Of a stretch of 64,000 nt of DNA, positions 51,021 through 58,168 are shown one piece after another. Under the pieces are notes generated by a model. The model was not told where the DNA came from and made no database searches. It saw only the letters and a program-made list of their open reading frames with translations. A program made the translations under genes and the position numbers. Origin of the DNA: a virus; IMG/VR virus record IMGVR_UViG_3300032238_000599, positions 62,001-126,000 of that record; one strand, 5' to 3'. The stretch's first letter is position 1; each line of letters starts with the position of its first letter.

Positions 51021-53126
51021 ATGAACGCAAATCTAGAAAACATTGCAGAAGAACTATTTGGAAAAATACGTACCCGCTTTCCTACCATTCAATTAGGGGA
51101 TGAAAAGGGCGAAGTTATTGCCAACGAAAATGATATTGGCCAAGCACGATTTTTCGAATTTGACTATGTAAAAGAAGGAATTCCTTTAGGTAGTGTAAGC
51201 ATTCAGTTAAGTGAAAAAAATGGCTTAACAGTTATGTATAGCAACGATCTAGTAGAAGGCCAAGGACAAAACCTAGTAAATGAATGGTATGGTTTCCTTA
51301 AAAGCCTTAGAGAATTTGCCAAGAAAAGATTATTAAATTTTGACACACGTGATCTTGTTAAGAGCAATCTAGACAAACGCGATTACGAATTTTTAGCCAA
51401 GACTGGAGAAGGCCAAATGACCGAAAGTAAATTATGGGGAACTAACAGAACTAGTTTCCAAGATATGGGAGAAGCTAAAATTATAGTTAAGCATAGCAAA
51501 AATGTTAACTATGATAATCCAGCTGGACGAACACTTCATATCGAAAGCATCTTTATTGAAAATGCAGAAGGTGAGCGTTTTAAATATCCATATAAGCATC
51601 TTAATGGCGCCCGTGCTCTTGCAAGACACGTTGCACACGGTGGCACACCATACGATCAAATTGGCGAACATGTTATTGGTCTAAGTGAAGAATTAAGCAA
51701 GTTACGTTTCTTTAAAGGCTATGTAAGCCGCCAAGAACAAGTAAGTGAAGCAATGGGAAATGTAACTGACAAAGTTATCGAGCGTATTGATCAAGTTAAA
51801 AAAGAAATACATCAACTACAATCAGAAAGTCATTACCAATCGTTTGTTGAAAGTTTTCAAACACAAGAAGCTCGTGCTATTCCCGAAGACATTATGAATG
51901 ACTGGGTTGATCGTTTAACTGTTCGCAGTTTTAACGAAGCTTTAAAAGATGTCTTCCCTTACATTTATAAACTAGTAGGCGAAGACGGCGTACAGGTTAA
52001 AGAACTTTCTGTCGACGACATAATTGGTGAAGCTGAAGAAGAATGTGAAGAATGCGGAATGCTTGAAAGTAAGTGTGAGTGTGATGACGAAATAGAAGAA
52101 AGTTTTGACCTAGTCCAAGAATTCGAAAATGCTATCGAACAAATTGTAAAAGAAGATGATGACTTGTTTAGTACTGACGGACAAGTTCAACAGTCTGCAA
52201 TTGATAAACTAAATCGTTTAATGGCACAAGAATTAAAAGCAGGTCCAGATGGTACTAACGCTACTATGACATTGAAAGGATTAATCGATGATTCAGAGTT
52301 TACAAAAACTCTAAAGTCATTGCCTGCAGAAACCGATATTCGTCCTTTAGTAAAAGGTTATGTTGACACTAACTATCCAGAGCTAGCAGATAAATTAAAC
52401 TTTGGAAGTGAAAGCGGTGTAGATAGCTCAAGCCCTGCAGAACCTCCAGCGCCGGCGGCAGCACCTGCTGAAGCTCCTCCAGCAGCACCAGAGGCAACGG
52501 CTGCTCCTGCTGAACAACCAGCACCTGCTACAGAAAGTACTGATCGTAAATCAAAAGGTGGTGCAAGAGAAGTTGTAGAATTTATTAAATCATTCTATGA
52601 TAGAGATCGCGGAACATTCCCTAAAGGCGAAATGGGCGTTATGATTGCTGCCAAGAAAGAATTTGGTGATCATGTTGTACCAGTAGCTAAACGTGTAATT
52701 GAAACCTTATCTACTATTGGACAACCAAAGCGTGCCGAGCATGAAGAGATGGAAGGTATTAAAAAACTAGCCGGTTTGAACCGTGGCGAAGTAGAAGAAG
52801 AAATGCCTCCTATGATAGATCCAAATGCTATGATGAAACAGCAAATGGACAGAATGCAAGGTAAGATGCCTAATCTAGATCCTGCTACTATGATGAAAAG
52901 TCAGCAAGACAGAATAGCAAACATGAAAACAAAAATGCCAACTGATGGCGGAGATAGCTATAAAGTAAATGGCAAGCCTGTTTCAAAACAAGAATACGAT
53001 GCATTTATGGCGCAACATCCAGAGCTTGCTCAGAATATGAAAGACCCAATGAACGTAGTCAAAGGCAATCCTGAGCTAGCTAGAATTAAGAAAATGGCTG
53101 GCATGAGCAACGATAACGATTGGTAA
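51021..53126 (+). CDS. Large hypothetical protein downstream of gp17 (701 aa)
   Basis: Residues 1-300 form a folded N-terminal part with segments I associate with conserved structural proteins of aquatic T4-like phages (NYDNPAGRTLHIESIFIENA, YPYKHLNGARALARHVAHGG). Residues ~340-360 have a Cys cluster ECEECGMLESKCEC (C-x2-C-x6-C-x-C), a possible zinc site. Residues ~470-505 are a Pro/Ala-rich linker. Then comes a helical domain (GGAREVVEFIKSFYDRDRG, PKGEMGVMIAAKKEFGDHVV) and a Met-rich tail with MIDPNAMMKQQMDRMQGKMP and LDPATMMKSQQDRI repeats. Function is not known. Location between gp17 and a possible peptidoglycan-binding protein suggests virion assembly. Confidence 0.6.
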   Translation: MNANLENIAEELFGKIRTRFPTIQLGDEKGEVIANENDIGQARFFEFDYVKEGIPLGSVSIQLSEKNGLTVMYSNDLVEGQGQNLVNEWYGFLKSLREFAKKRLLNFDTRDLVKSNLDKRDYEFLAKTGEGQMTESKLWGTNRTSFQDMGEAKIIVKHSKNVNYDNPAGRTLHIESIFIENAEGERFKYPYKHLNGARALARHVAHGGTPYDQIGEHVIGLSEELSKLRFFKGYVSRQEQVSEAMGNVTDKVIERIDQVKKEIHQLQSESHYQSFVESFQTQEARAIPEDIMNDWVDRLTVRSFNEALKDVFPYIYKLVGEDGVQVKELSVDDIIGEAEEECEECGMLESKCECDDEIEESFDLVQEFENAIEQIVKEDDDLFSTDGQVQQSAIDKLNRLMAQELKAGPDGTNATMTLKGLIDDSEFTKTLKSLPAETDIRPLVKGYVDTNYPELADKLNFGSESGVDSSSPAEPPAPAAAPAEAPPAAPEATAAPAEQPAPATESTDRKSKGGAREVVEFIKSFYDRDRGTFPKGEMGVMIAAKKEFGDHVVPVAKRVIETLSTIGQPKRAEHEEMEGIKKLAGLNRGEVEEEMPPMIDPNAMMKQQMDRMQGKMPNLDPATMMKSQQDRIANMKTKMPTDGGDSYKVNGKPVSKQEYDAFMAQHPELAQNMKDPMNVVKGNPELARIKKMAGMSNDNDW

Positions 53127-53141
53127 TACTAAGGATATTTT

Positions 53142-54365
53142 ATGAACGATCAAACATTTAAAGGGTTTAAATTCTATAGAGATTTATTAAACGAAGCTCC
53201 GTACACCGGAATTGATCCAATTATACGTCAACGTTTAGGAATGCAACCTGCAACACAAGCCGAGATAGATGCATACACTAAAGCTAATCCAGGTGGATTG
53301 CGAGACAGAAATGGTAACCCTATTAGAGATGGGTCAGGACAGCCAATTCAAAGCGGTGGAACTAATGCTGTAGTAAGTGCGGCAACGCAAGCGGCACAAG
53401 CGGCAACGCCTGCTCCACAAACAGGAGATGCCGCAAACCCAATGCAAAAAGACCCAGCACAAGCGGCACAAGCGGCACAAGCGGCACAAGCGGCACAAGC
53501 CCCACAAACAGGTGCTGCCGCAAACCCAATGCAAAAAGACCCAGCACAAGCGGCACAAGCGGCACAAGCCGCCGCGCCACAAGGTTCTATTGCTACTGAT
53601 ACAACAGATCCATTAGCACCAAACAATCAGCCTAAACAACCGCCAGCTATGACAGCTTCCGATCAAGAAGATGCTGACATGGGTGCCGCAATGCGAGCTA
53701 ATCAAAATCAAGCAGGACATGATGCGGCAATTGCTAGCGGAGCACAAGATGATGCTACTGGAGTGGATGCCGCAGTTGCCGCAAATGCCGCAAAACCAGC
53801 TACTGCTGCCGGAGCAGCCGCCCAGCCAGCAAGACCAGTAACTAAGACACCTACCGCAAAAGGCGACCCAAAAATTGTTGCTTATCAAAATGAGTTAATT
53901 AAGAAAGGTGCTAAAATTAAAGCAGACGGAATTTATGGACCGGCAACTAATCAAGCCGCAACACAATTTGGTTTGCCACCTCCGGCTGGAATCAAAACTA
54001 CTGCTAATGCTGGCGGCCCAACAAAAACTCTACCAGCAGGCACGCCTCCGATGAAGAGTAAAATTGGCCAAGCTATTACAGGACAACAACCAAATATTGC
54101 AAAACCTGCCCCAACTGGTGCCGCAACACAGCCAGCAACTACCGGCACTACTAACCAATCAGTGCAAGGCAATATGAAAATGGGTAAACCAGATGGTCCT
54201 ATTACATTCAATGGTAAAGTAGTGCAACCAGGCGCACCAGAATATGCAGCCGCTTCAGATGCATTAATTAAGGCACAACAAAAATCTCAAAACATGAGAA
54301 GACCTATGGGTGCTCAACCAACTGGTGGAACAATTAGACAAGGTGCGGCAAGCACTACTTATTAA
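53142..54365 (+). CDS. Low-complexity protein with a peptidoglycan-binding-like domain (407 aa)
   Basis: The middle is dominated by Ala/Gln/Pro, including a 29-residue tandem repeat (PQTG.AANPMQKDP followed by AQAAQA blocks). Residues ~245-282 (PKIVAYQNELIKKGAKIKAD and GIYGPATNQAATQFG) match the PG_binding_1 pattern, with DG.YGP.T..A..QFG. The rest is a Pro/Thr/Gly-rich tail. The N-terminus FKFYRDLLNEAPYTGIDPII is similar in style to internal prohead-targeted proteins of this phage. Cell-wall binding would fit a virion or lysis role. No catalytic domain is visible. AAGGA precedes the ATG. Confidence 0.6.
   Translation: MNDQTFKGFKFYRDLLNEAPYTGIDPIIRQRLGMQPATQAEIDAYTKANPGGLRDRNGNPIRDGSGQPIQSGGTNAVVSAATQAAQAATPAPQTGDAANPMQKDPAQAAQAAQAAQAAQAPQTGAAANPMQKDPAQAAQAAQAAAPQGSIATDTTDPLAPNNQPKQPPAMTASDQEDADMGAAMRANQNQAGHDAAIASGAQDDATGVDAAVAANAAKPATAAGAAAQPARPVTKTPTAKGDPKIVAYQNELIKKGAKIKADGIYGPATNQAATQFGLPPPAGIKTTANAGGPTKTLPAGTPPMKSKIGQAITGQQPNIAKPAPTGAATQPATTGTTNQSVQGNMKMGKPDGPITFNGKVVQPGAPEYAAASDALIKAQQKSQNMRRPMGAQPTGGTIRQGAASTTY
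53415..53570 (+). repeat. In-frame tandem repeat, 87-bp unit with internal 9-bp GCGGCACAA repeats
   Basis: CCACAAACAGG starts at 53415 and again at 53502, giving an 87-bp (29-codon) period; the second copy is shorter by two 9-bp units. Within each unit GCGGCACAA is reiterated. The pattern is in frame, so length change by slippage would keep the gene open. Confidence 0.85.
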
Positions 54366-54415
54366 TTGGTAAAAATAAATCAGTTTTAAGCAAGATTTCT
54401 CTTGCAAACATAAAT

Positions 54416-54455
54416 AAAAGTGCGTATACTACGGTATATGCACTTTTTGTTTTTA
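54416..54455 (+). terminator. Intrinsic terminator with UACG tetraloop upstream of gp32
   Basis: AAAAGTGCGTATAC pairs with GTATATGCACTTTT (one G-T pair), closed by a TACG loop of the stable UNCG class, and then TTTTTGTTTTT. It separates the packaging genes from gp32. The 150-nt intergenic region also holds two ATAAATA-like motifs (54375, 54410) with no gene directly downstream, and an AT-rich leader before gp32. Confidence 0.85.
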
Positions 54456-54517
54456 CATAGTGTAGAAACAATTAAAGGCAATATAAAAGGCTATTAAAAT
54501 TTATTAGGAGGCTCATT

Positions 54518-55501
54518 ATGGCATCATTAGCTGAAATTCGCGCAAAATTAAAGGAACAAGAAGGTAATCGTTCAAACAACGATGGTAACAGAACAGGTGG
54601 AGATAATTCCATTTATCCGTTCTGGAACTTAAAGGAAGGTTCCGAATCAACAGTCCGTTTTCTTCCTGACGGAAATACCGATAATACATTTTTCTGGGTA
54701 GAACGTGCAATGATCAAATTGCCTTTTGCTGGGGTCAAAGGCGAAAGTGAAAGCAAGCAGGTTATTGTTAATGTTCCTTGTATGGAAATGTACGGTGATA
54801 CTTGCCCAATCCTTTCAGAGGTTCGTGGCTGGTTTAAAGATCCAAGTCTTGAAGACATGGGTCGTAAATACTGGAAGAAACGTTCTTATATCGCTCAAGG
54901 ATTTGTTGTCGAAGACGGCCTTGCAGAAAAAGAAACACCAGAAAACCCAATTCGTCGATTCATCATCGGCCCTCAAATTTATCAACTTATCCGTGCAGGT
55001 TTGTTAGATCCAGAAATGGATGAAAGCCCGACACACTATGCCAAGGGTACTGATTTTAAATTAATCAAAACTTCAAAAGGTGGCTATGCTGATTATTCTA
55101 CATCAAAGTGGAGCCGTCGTACTCGTCCATTAGACGATGCTGAATCAGCCGCAATTGAAAAGAATGGGTTGTTTAATCTAAAAGATTACTTGCCTAAGAA
55201 ACCAGGCGAAATTGAACTCAAAGTTATCAAAGAAATGTTTGAAGCATCAGTAGATGGTGAAGCATTTGACATGGAACGTTGGGGACAATACTTCCGCCCA
55301 GCAGGTATGAGTGCCGCAACTGGCGATCCTAATTCTGTTAAAGCCGCTCCAAAAGCCGCTCCAGCAGATGATGAGTTTGATGACGAACCTCCAGCAGTAA
55401 AATCTGCTCCTGCTCCTAAAGCAGAACCAGCCGCAAAGGCTGAAGGTGGCGACAGTCGTGCCCAAGACATCTTGGCAATGATTCGTAACCGTCAAAAGTA
55501 A
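54518..55501 (+). CDS. gp32: Single-stranded DNA-binding protein, T4 gp32 family (327 aa)
   Basis: It coats ssDNA during replication and recombination. The N-terminus MASLAEIRAKLKEQE is the cooperative 'B' domain. The core has YPFWNLKEGSESTVRFLPDG, FFWVERAMIKLPF and VNVPCMEMYGDTCPI, then WKKRSYIAQGFVVEDG and RRFIIGPQIYQLI. The two Cys in CMEMYGDTC sit where T4 gp32 has its zinc ligands, but the third Cys is missing. The C-terminal ~60 residues are acidic and Pro/Ala-rich, the usual protein-interaction tail. AGGAGG is 6 nt from ATG. The AT-rich unstructured leader (54456-54505) would suit gp32-type autogenous control, as in T4, but this is inference. Confidence 0.95.
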   Translation: MASLAEIRAKLKEQEGNRSNNDGNRTGGDNSIYPFWNLKEGSESTVRFLPDGNTDNTFFWVERAMIKLPFAGVKGESESKQVIVNVPCMEMYGDTCPILSEVRGWFKDPSLEDMGRKYWKKRSYIAQGFVVEDGLAEKETPENPIRRFIIGPQIYQLIRAGLLDPEMDESPTHYAKGTDFKLIKTSKGGYADYSTSKWSRRTRPLDDAESAAIEKNGLFNLKDYLPKKPGEIELKVIKEMFEASVDGEAFDMERWGQYFRPAGMSAATGDPNSVKAAPKAAPADDEFDDEPPAVKSAPAPKAEPAAKAEGGDSRAQDILAMIRNRQK

Positions 55502-55504
55502 TTT

Positions 55505-55527
55505 AATAGGGGGCAAGTCCCCCTATT
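55505..55527 (+). other. Stable hairpin between gp32 and uvsX
   Basis: AATAGGGGG (55505-55513) pairs perfectly with CCCCCTATT (55519-55527) over a CAAGT loop. It lacks a T run, so it may be a processing, attenuation or RNA-stability element rather than a full terminator. Confidence 0.7.
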
Positions 55528-55549
55528 CATCATTTAGGAGAACCCCATT

Positions 55550-56620
55550 ATGGCTACAAAAGCCTTCGATTTATCAAAATTTCGCAAGACGTTGACTAAG
55601 AGCATCGACGGTCTTAGCGTTGGATTCCAGGACCCAACTGATTGGGTTAGTACTGGAAATTATGCTCTAAATTATCTTATCAGCGGTGATTTCAATCGAG
55701 GAATTCCGCTAGGTAAGGTTACTGTATTCGCCGGTGAATCTGGTGCAGGCAAAAGTTACATTTGTTCAGGTAATCTTGTTCGCAATGCACAAGAACAAGG
55801 AATTTATGTTGTTCTAGTTGACAGCGAAAATGCTCTTGATGAAAAATGGCTACATGCTCTTAACGTAGATACCAGCGAAGACAAACTACTTAAACTTAAT
55901 ATGGCTATGATTGATGACGTTGCTAAAACTATCAACGAATTCATGAAAGAGTACAAAGTTATGCCAGAAGATTCTCGTCCTAAGGTCTTATTTGTCATAG
56001 ACTCATTGGGTATGTTGCTTACCCCTACCGATGTCAACCAGTTTGAAGCGGGAGACCTTAAAGGCGATATGGGCCGTAAACCTAAAGCATTAACAGCACT
56101 AGTTCGTAACTGTGTTAACATGTTTGGCGCGGCAAATGTTGGACTAGTTGCTACTAATCACACATACGCAAGCCAAGATATGTTTGACCCAGATGACAAA
56201 ATTAGTGGTGGTCAAGGTTTTATCTATGCATCAAGTATTGTTGTTGCTATGAAAAAGCTCAAACTTAAAGAAGACGAAGATGGTAACAAGATTTCAGAAG
56301 TAAAAGGTATTCGTGCCGCATGTAAGATCATGAAGACACGCTATGCTAAACCTTTTGAGTCAGTACAAGTTAAGATTCCTTATGAAACAGGTATGAACCC
56401 TTACAGCGGGCTAGTTGATTTGTTTGAAGCCAAAGGTTTCTTACAAAAAGATGGCAACAGACTTAAATACGCTGGGTCAGATGAGGTAAAACTTTACCGT
56501 AAAGAATGGGAAAGAAATGAGAACGGCTGTCTTGATAAAGTGATGATTGACTTTGCCGAGAATCCTATTGTACAATCTAACATCGACCTTGAAACTGGGG
56601 AAATTTTAGAACATGAATGA
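55550..56620 (+). CDS. uvsX: RecA-like recombinase UvsX (356 aa)
   Basis: It drives strand exchange and recombination-dependent replication. Walker A is GESGAGKS (62-69) after RGIPLGKVTVFA. The segment VLVDSENALDEKW, the Walker B-like VLFVIDSLGMLLTP, and VGLVATNHTYASQDMFD with ISGGQGFIYASSIVV follow the UvsX pattern. The C-terminus is GLVDLFEAKGFLQKDGN, as in aquatic T4-like UvsX. Length is close to T4 UvsX (391 aa). TTAGGAG is 9 nt from the ATG. It overlaps the next small gene by 8 nt. Confidence 0.95.
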   Translation: MATKAFDLSKFRKTLTKSIDGLSVGFQDPTDWVSTGNYALNYLISGDFNRGIPLGKVTVFAGESGAGKSYICSGNLVRNAQEQGIYVVLVDSENALDEKWLHALNVDTSEDKLLKLNMAMIDDVAKTINEFMKEYKVMPEDSRPKVLFVIDSLGMLLTPTDVNQFEAGDLKGDMGRKPKALTALVRNCVNMFGAANVGLVATNHTYASQDMFDPDDKISGGQGFIYASSIVVAMKKLKLKEDEDGNKISEVKGIRAACKIMKTRYAKPFESVQVKIPYETGMNPYSGLVDLFEAKGFLQKDGNRLKYAGSDEVKLYRKEWERNENGCLDKVMIDFAENPIVQSNIDLETGEILEHE

Positions 56621-56864
56621 GAATCAAATTGCCGATATTTGGATGCTATTTAAAGAGTATCTAGACAAAAAAACAATGGATGTAGTAGCAGAACGCTTTG
56701 TCGACTTGTTAGCCGACTACGGTGTTAGTGACAGTGTATTAAGTGCCGCTTCAGGTACTGATGAGGTCTTAGACGATGCTATCAGTTTTTATCTAGATGA
56801 AACTAGCGAAGAAGAAGAAGGATTTGAAGAAGATAACTGGGACTACGGCGAAGACGACGATTAA
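56613..56864 (+). CDS. Small acidic protein next to uvsX (83 aa)
   Basis: Overlaps the end of uvsX by 8 nt and precedes the uvsY-like gene by 2 nt. The first ~60 residues are a helical domain (IADIWMLFKEYLDKKTMDVV, LDDAISFYLDET). The last ~22 are almost entirely acidic (EEEEGFEEDNWDYGEDDD), suggestive of DNA mimicry or of docking to a basic partner. Its tight linkage to uvsX suggests a recombination accessory role. Family not recognised. Confidence 0.65.
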   Translation: MNENQIADIWMLFKEYLDKKTMDVVAERFVDLLADYGVSDSVLSAASGTDEVLDDAISFYLDETSEEEEGFEEDNWDYGEDDD

Positions 56865-56866
56865 TT

Positions 56867-57319
56867 ATGTGGTACTCAAAGATTAGTAAGGACATTTCCT
56901 ACATTCCAGATGCTGTGGAATATTTCAATGCCGAATTAGAGGACGCAAGAAGTGATGCTCGTATAACGGGAAATATAGAAAAGGCCGCGGCCAGTATGCC
57001 AGGTATTGTGGAACAACGGTTTAGTCAACTTCAAGAGATTGAAGCTATTCTTGAGTACCTCAACATTGAACTAAGACGACTACGTAGTCAACATTTTCGA
57101 AAATATTTAGAAAATTATCAACGGGCTTTGTCTTCTAGAGACTGTGAAAAGTTTGTGGAAGGCGAAGCTGACGTTGTTGACTTTGAAAAAATTATTAATG
57201 AGTTTGCCTTGCTAAGAAATCGATGGCTAGGTATTACTAAAGCACTTGATGTTAAGCAATGGCAGTTATCCAATGTGATTAAACTAAGAACTGCTGGCAT
57301 GGAAGACGCTACTTTATGA
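56867..57319 (+). CDS. uvsY: UvsY-like recombination mediator (150 aa)
   Basis: In T4, UvsY loads UvsX onto gp32-coated ssDNA. This protein is the right size (T4 UvsY is 137 aa), all-helical, and lies two genes after uvsX and three genes before uvsW. The middle EAILEYLNIELRRLRSQHFR and end WLGITKALDVKQWQLSNVIK, LRTAGM resemble the family's conserved C-terminal helix (fQIKNaIEW-type). The match is by pattern and context and is not strong. It overlaps the SGNH gene by 4 nt (ATGA). Confidence 0.55.
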   Translation: MWYSKISKDISYIPDAVEYFNAELEDARSDARITGNIEKAAASMPGIVEQRFSQLQEIEAILEYLNIELRRLRSQHFRKYLENYQRALSSRDCEKFVEGEADVVDFEKIINEFALLRNRWLGITKALDVKQWQLSNVIKLRTAGMEDATL

Positions 57320-58137
57320 AGCAAAAACCAACTTTATTTTTTAATGGTTGTAGTTTTGTTCACGGTGATAGTTTACTAACAGATTTTCCAGGAGAGCTTA
57401 ATCTTTCCGATCGTGTTAGCAAACTAACTGACCATAAAACTGTAAATCTTGCAATTTATGGTGCTACTAACGACCTAATTACTTTTACAACCATTGAATA
57501 TTTTAACAACCTTTCTCCAGAAGAGAGAAAAAATCATGTGGCATGCATTGGATGGACCGAGTGTTCACGTACAATGATTCCACATCCGTATCTTGACATC
57601 CCTGACAGGGATTATATCAACCCTGACAACATTTACAACTTGCAAAAACTGTGGATGCACCTAAATCTCATTGTTTTGAAACATGCAGACGAAGATGTGC
57701 GTGAAAGGTTCCGCCCGTTAGTGAAAGAAATGCTTATACACATGGGCGAGCCCTATTGGTTTAAAGAGCATGTCAAAAATATTATCTTACTTGAAAATTA
57801 TTTCAAGGCAAATGGCATTCCATATATGTTTTGGAACAGCATTGGCTTACCTATTAACAGACTAGACAAGCAAACTAGGGCAACTTTCGAAAAATACGTC
57901 GATTGGACAAAATGGATCAACTGGGCTGAACTAGATTTAGGAGTAAACCTTGCTCCGCCACCGAACGCCACACATCAATACAATCAAAAATACGGTGTGC
58001 TCGGTATGATGATGAATGATAGCGTAAAATATGAGGATGTGTGGACTAGTACAGGACATCCTGGACCTATCACTTGTCAAAAATGGGCTGAAGTTTTAGT
58101 ACAACATTTAAAAATCAAAAATCTCATAGAAATTTGA
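57316..58137 (+). CDS. SGNH/GDSL-like hydrolase (273 aa)
   Basis: The N-terminus has FFNGCSFVHGDS, the SGNH block I with nucleophile candidate Ser13. NLAIYGATNDLI fits block III (Asn), and STGHPGPITCQKWAE near residue 248 fits the terminal His block. VACIGWTECSR is an intermediate strand. There is no signal peptide, so it would act in the cytoplasm. Targets may be esters on sugars, nucleobases or peptides. Genes of this type are common in aquatic T4-like phages, but their role is unknown. It sits in the uvsX operon by an ATGA overlap. Confidence 0.65.
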   Translation: MKQKPTLFFNGCSFVHGDSLLTDFPGELNLSDRVSKLTDHKTVNLAIYGATNDLITFTTIEYFNNLSPEERKNHVACIGWTECSRTMIPHPYLDIPDRDYINPDNIYNLQKLWMHLNLIVLKHADEDVRERFRPLVKEMLIHMGEPYWFKEHVKNIILLENYFKANGIPYMFWNSIGLPINRLDKQTRATFEKYVDWTKWINWAELDLGVNLAPPPNATHQYNQKYGVLGMMMNDSVKYEDVWTSTGHPGPITCQKWAEVLVQHLKIKNLIEI

Positions 58138-58162
58138 CATTTTTGTTAACGTATGTTATAAT
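58134..58162 (+). promoter_or_regulatory. Consensus sigma70 promoter, leaderless arrangement
   Basis: TTGACA (58134-58139), 17-nt spacer and TATAAT (58157-58162) match the consensus exactly. The ATG at 58169 begins 7 nt after the -10 element, at the expected transcription start. -35 and -10 match the dNMP kinase promoter perfectly. Confidence 0.8.
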
Positions 58163-58168
58163 AAAAAC

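Noticed and set aside
53460-53575. Short regular repeats that might suggest a CRISPR array
   Set aside because: Units are 9 bp and contiguous, in frame within a gene, with no spacers and no palindromic repeats.
53334-53626. Several overlapping open frames on both strands across the Ala/Gln repeat
   Set aside because: They are produced by the repetitive GCGGCACAA DNA being open in many frames. The + strand frame 53142-54365 has the ribosome binding site and a recognisable domain.
54373-54416. Two ATAAATA-like elements after the 407-aa gene
   Set aside because: They are followed at once by a terminator and no gene starts within a reasonable distance, so they are not listed as promoters.
54482-54487. 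TATAAA as a -10 element for gp32
   Set aside because: No acceptable -35 or MotA-like box at the right distance could be found, so the gp32 promoter is left unassigned.
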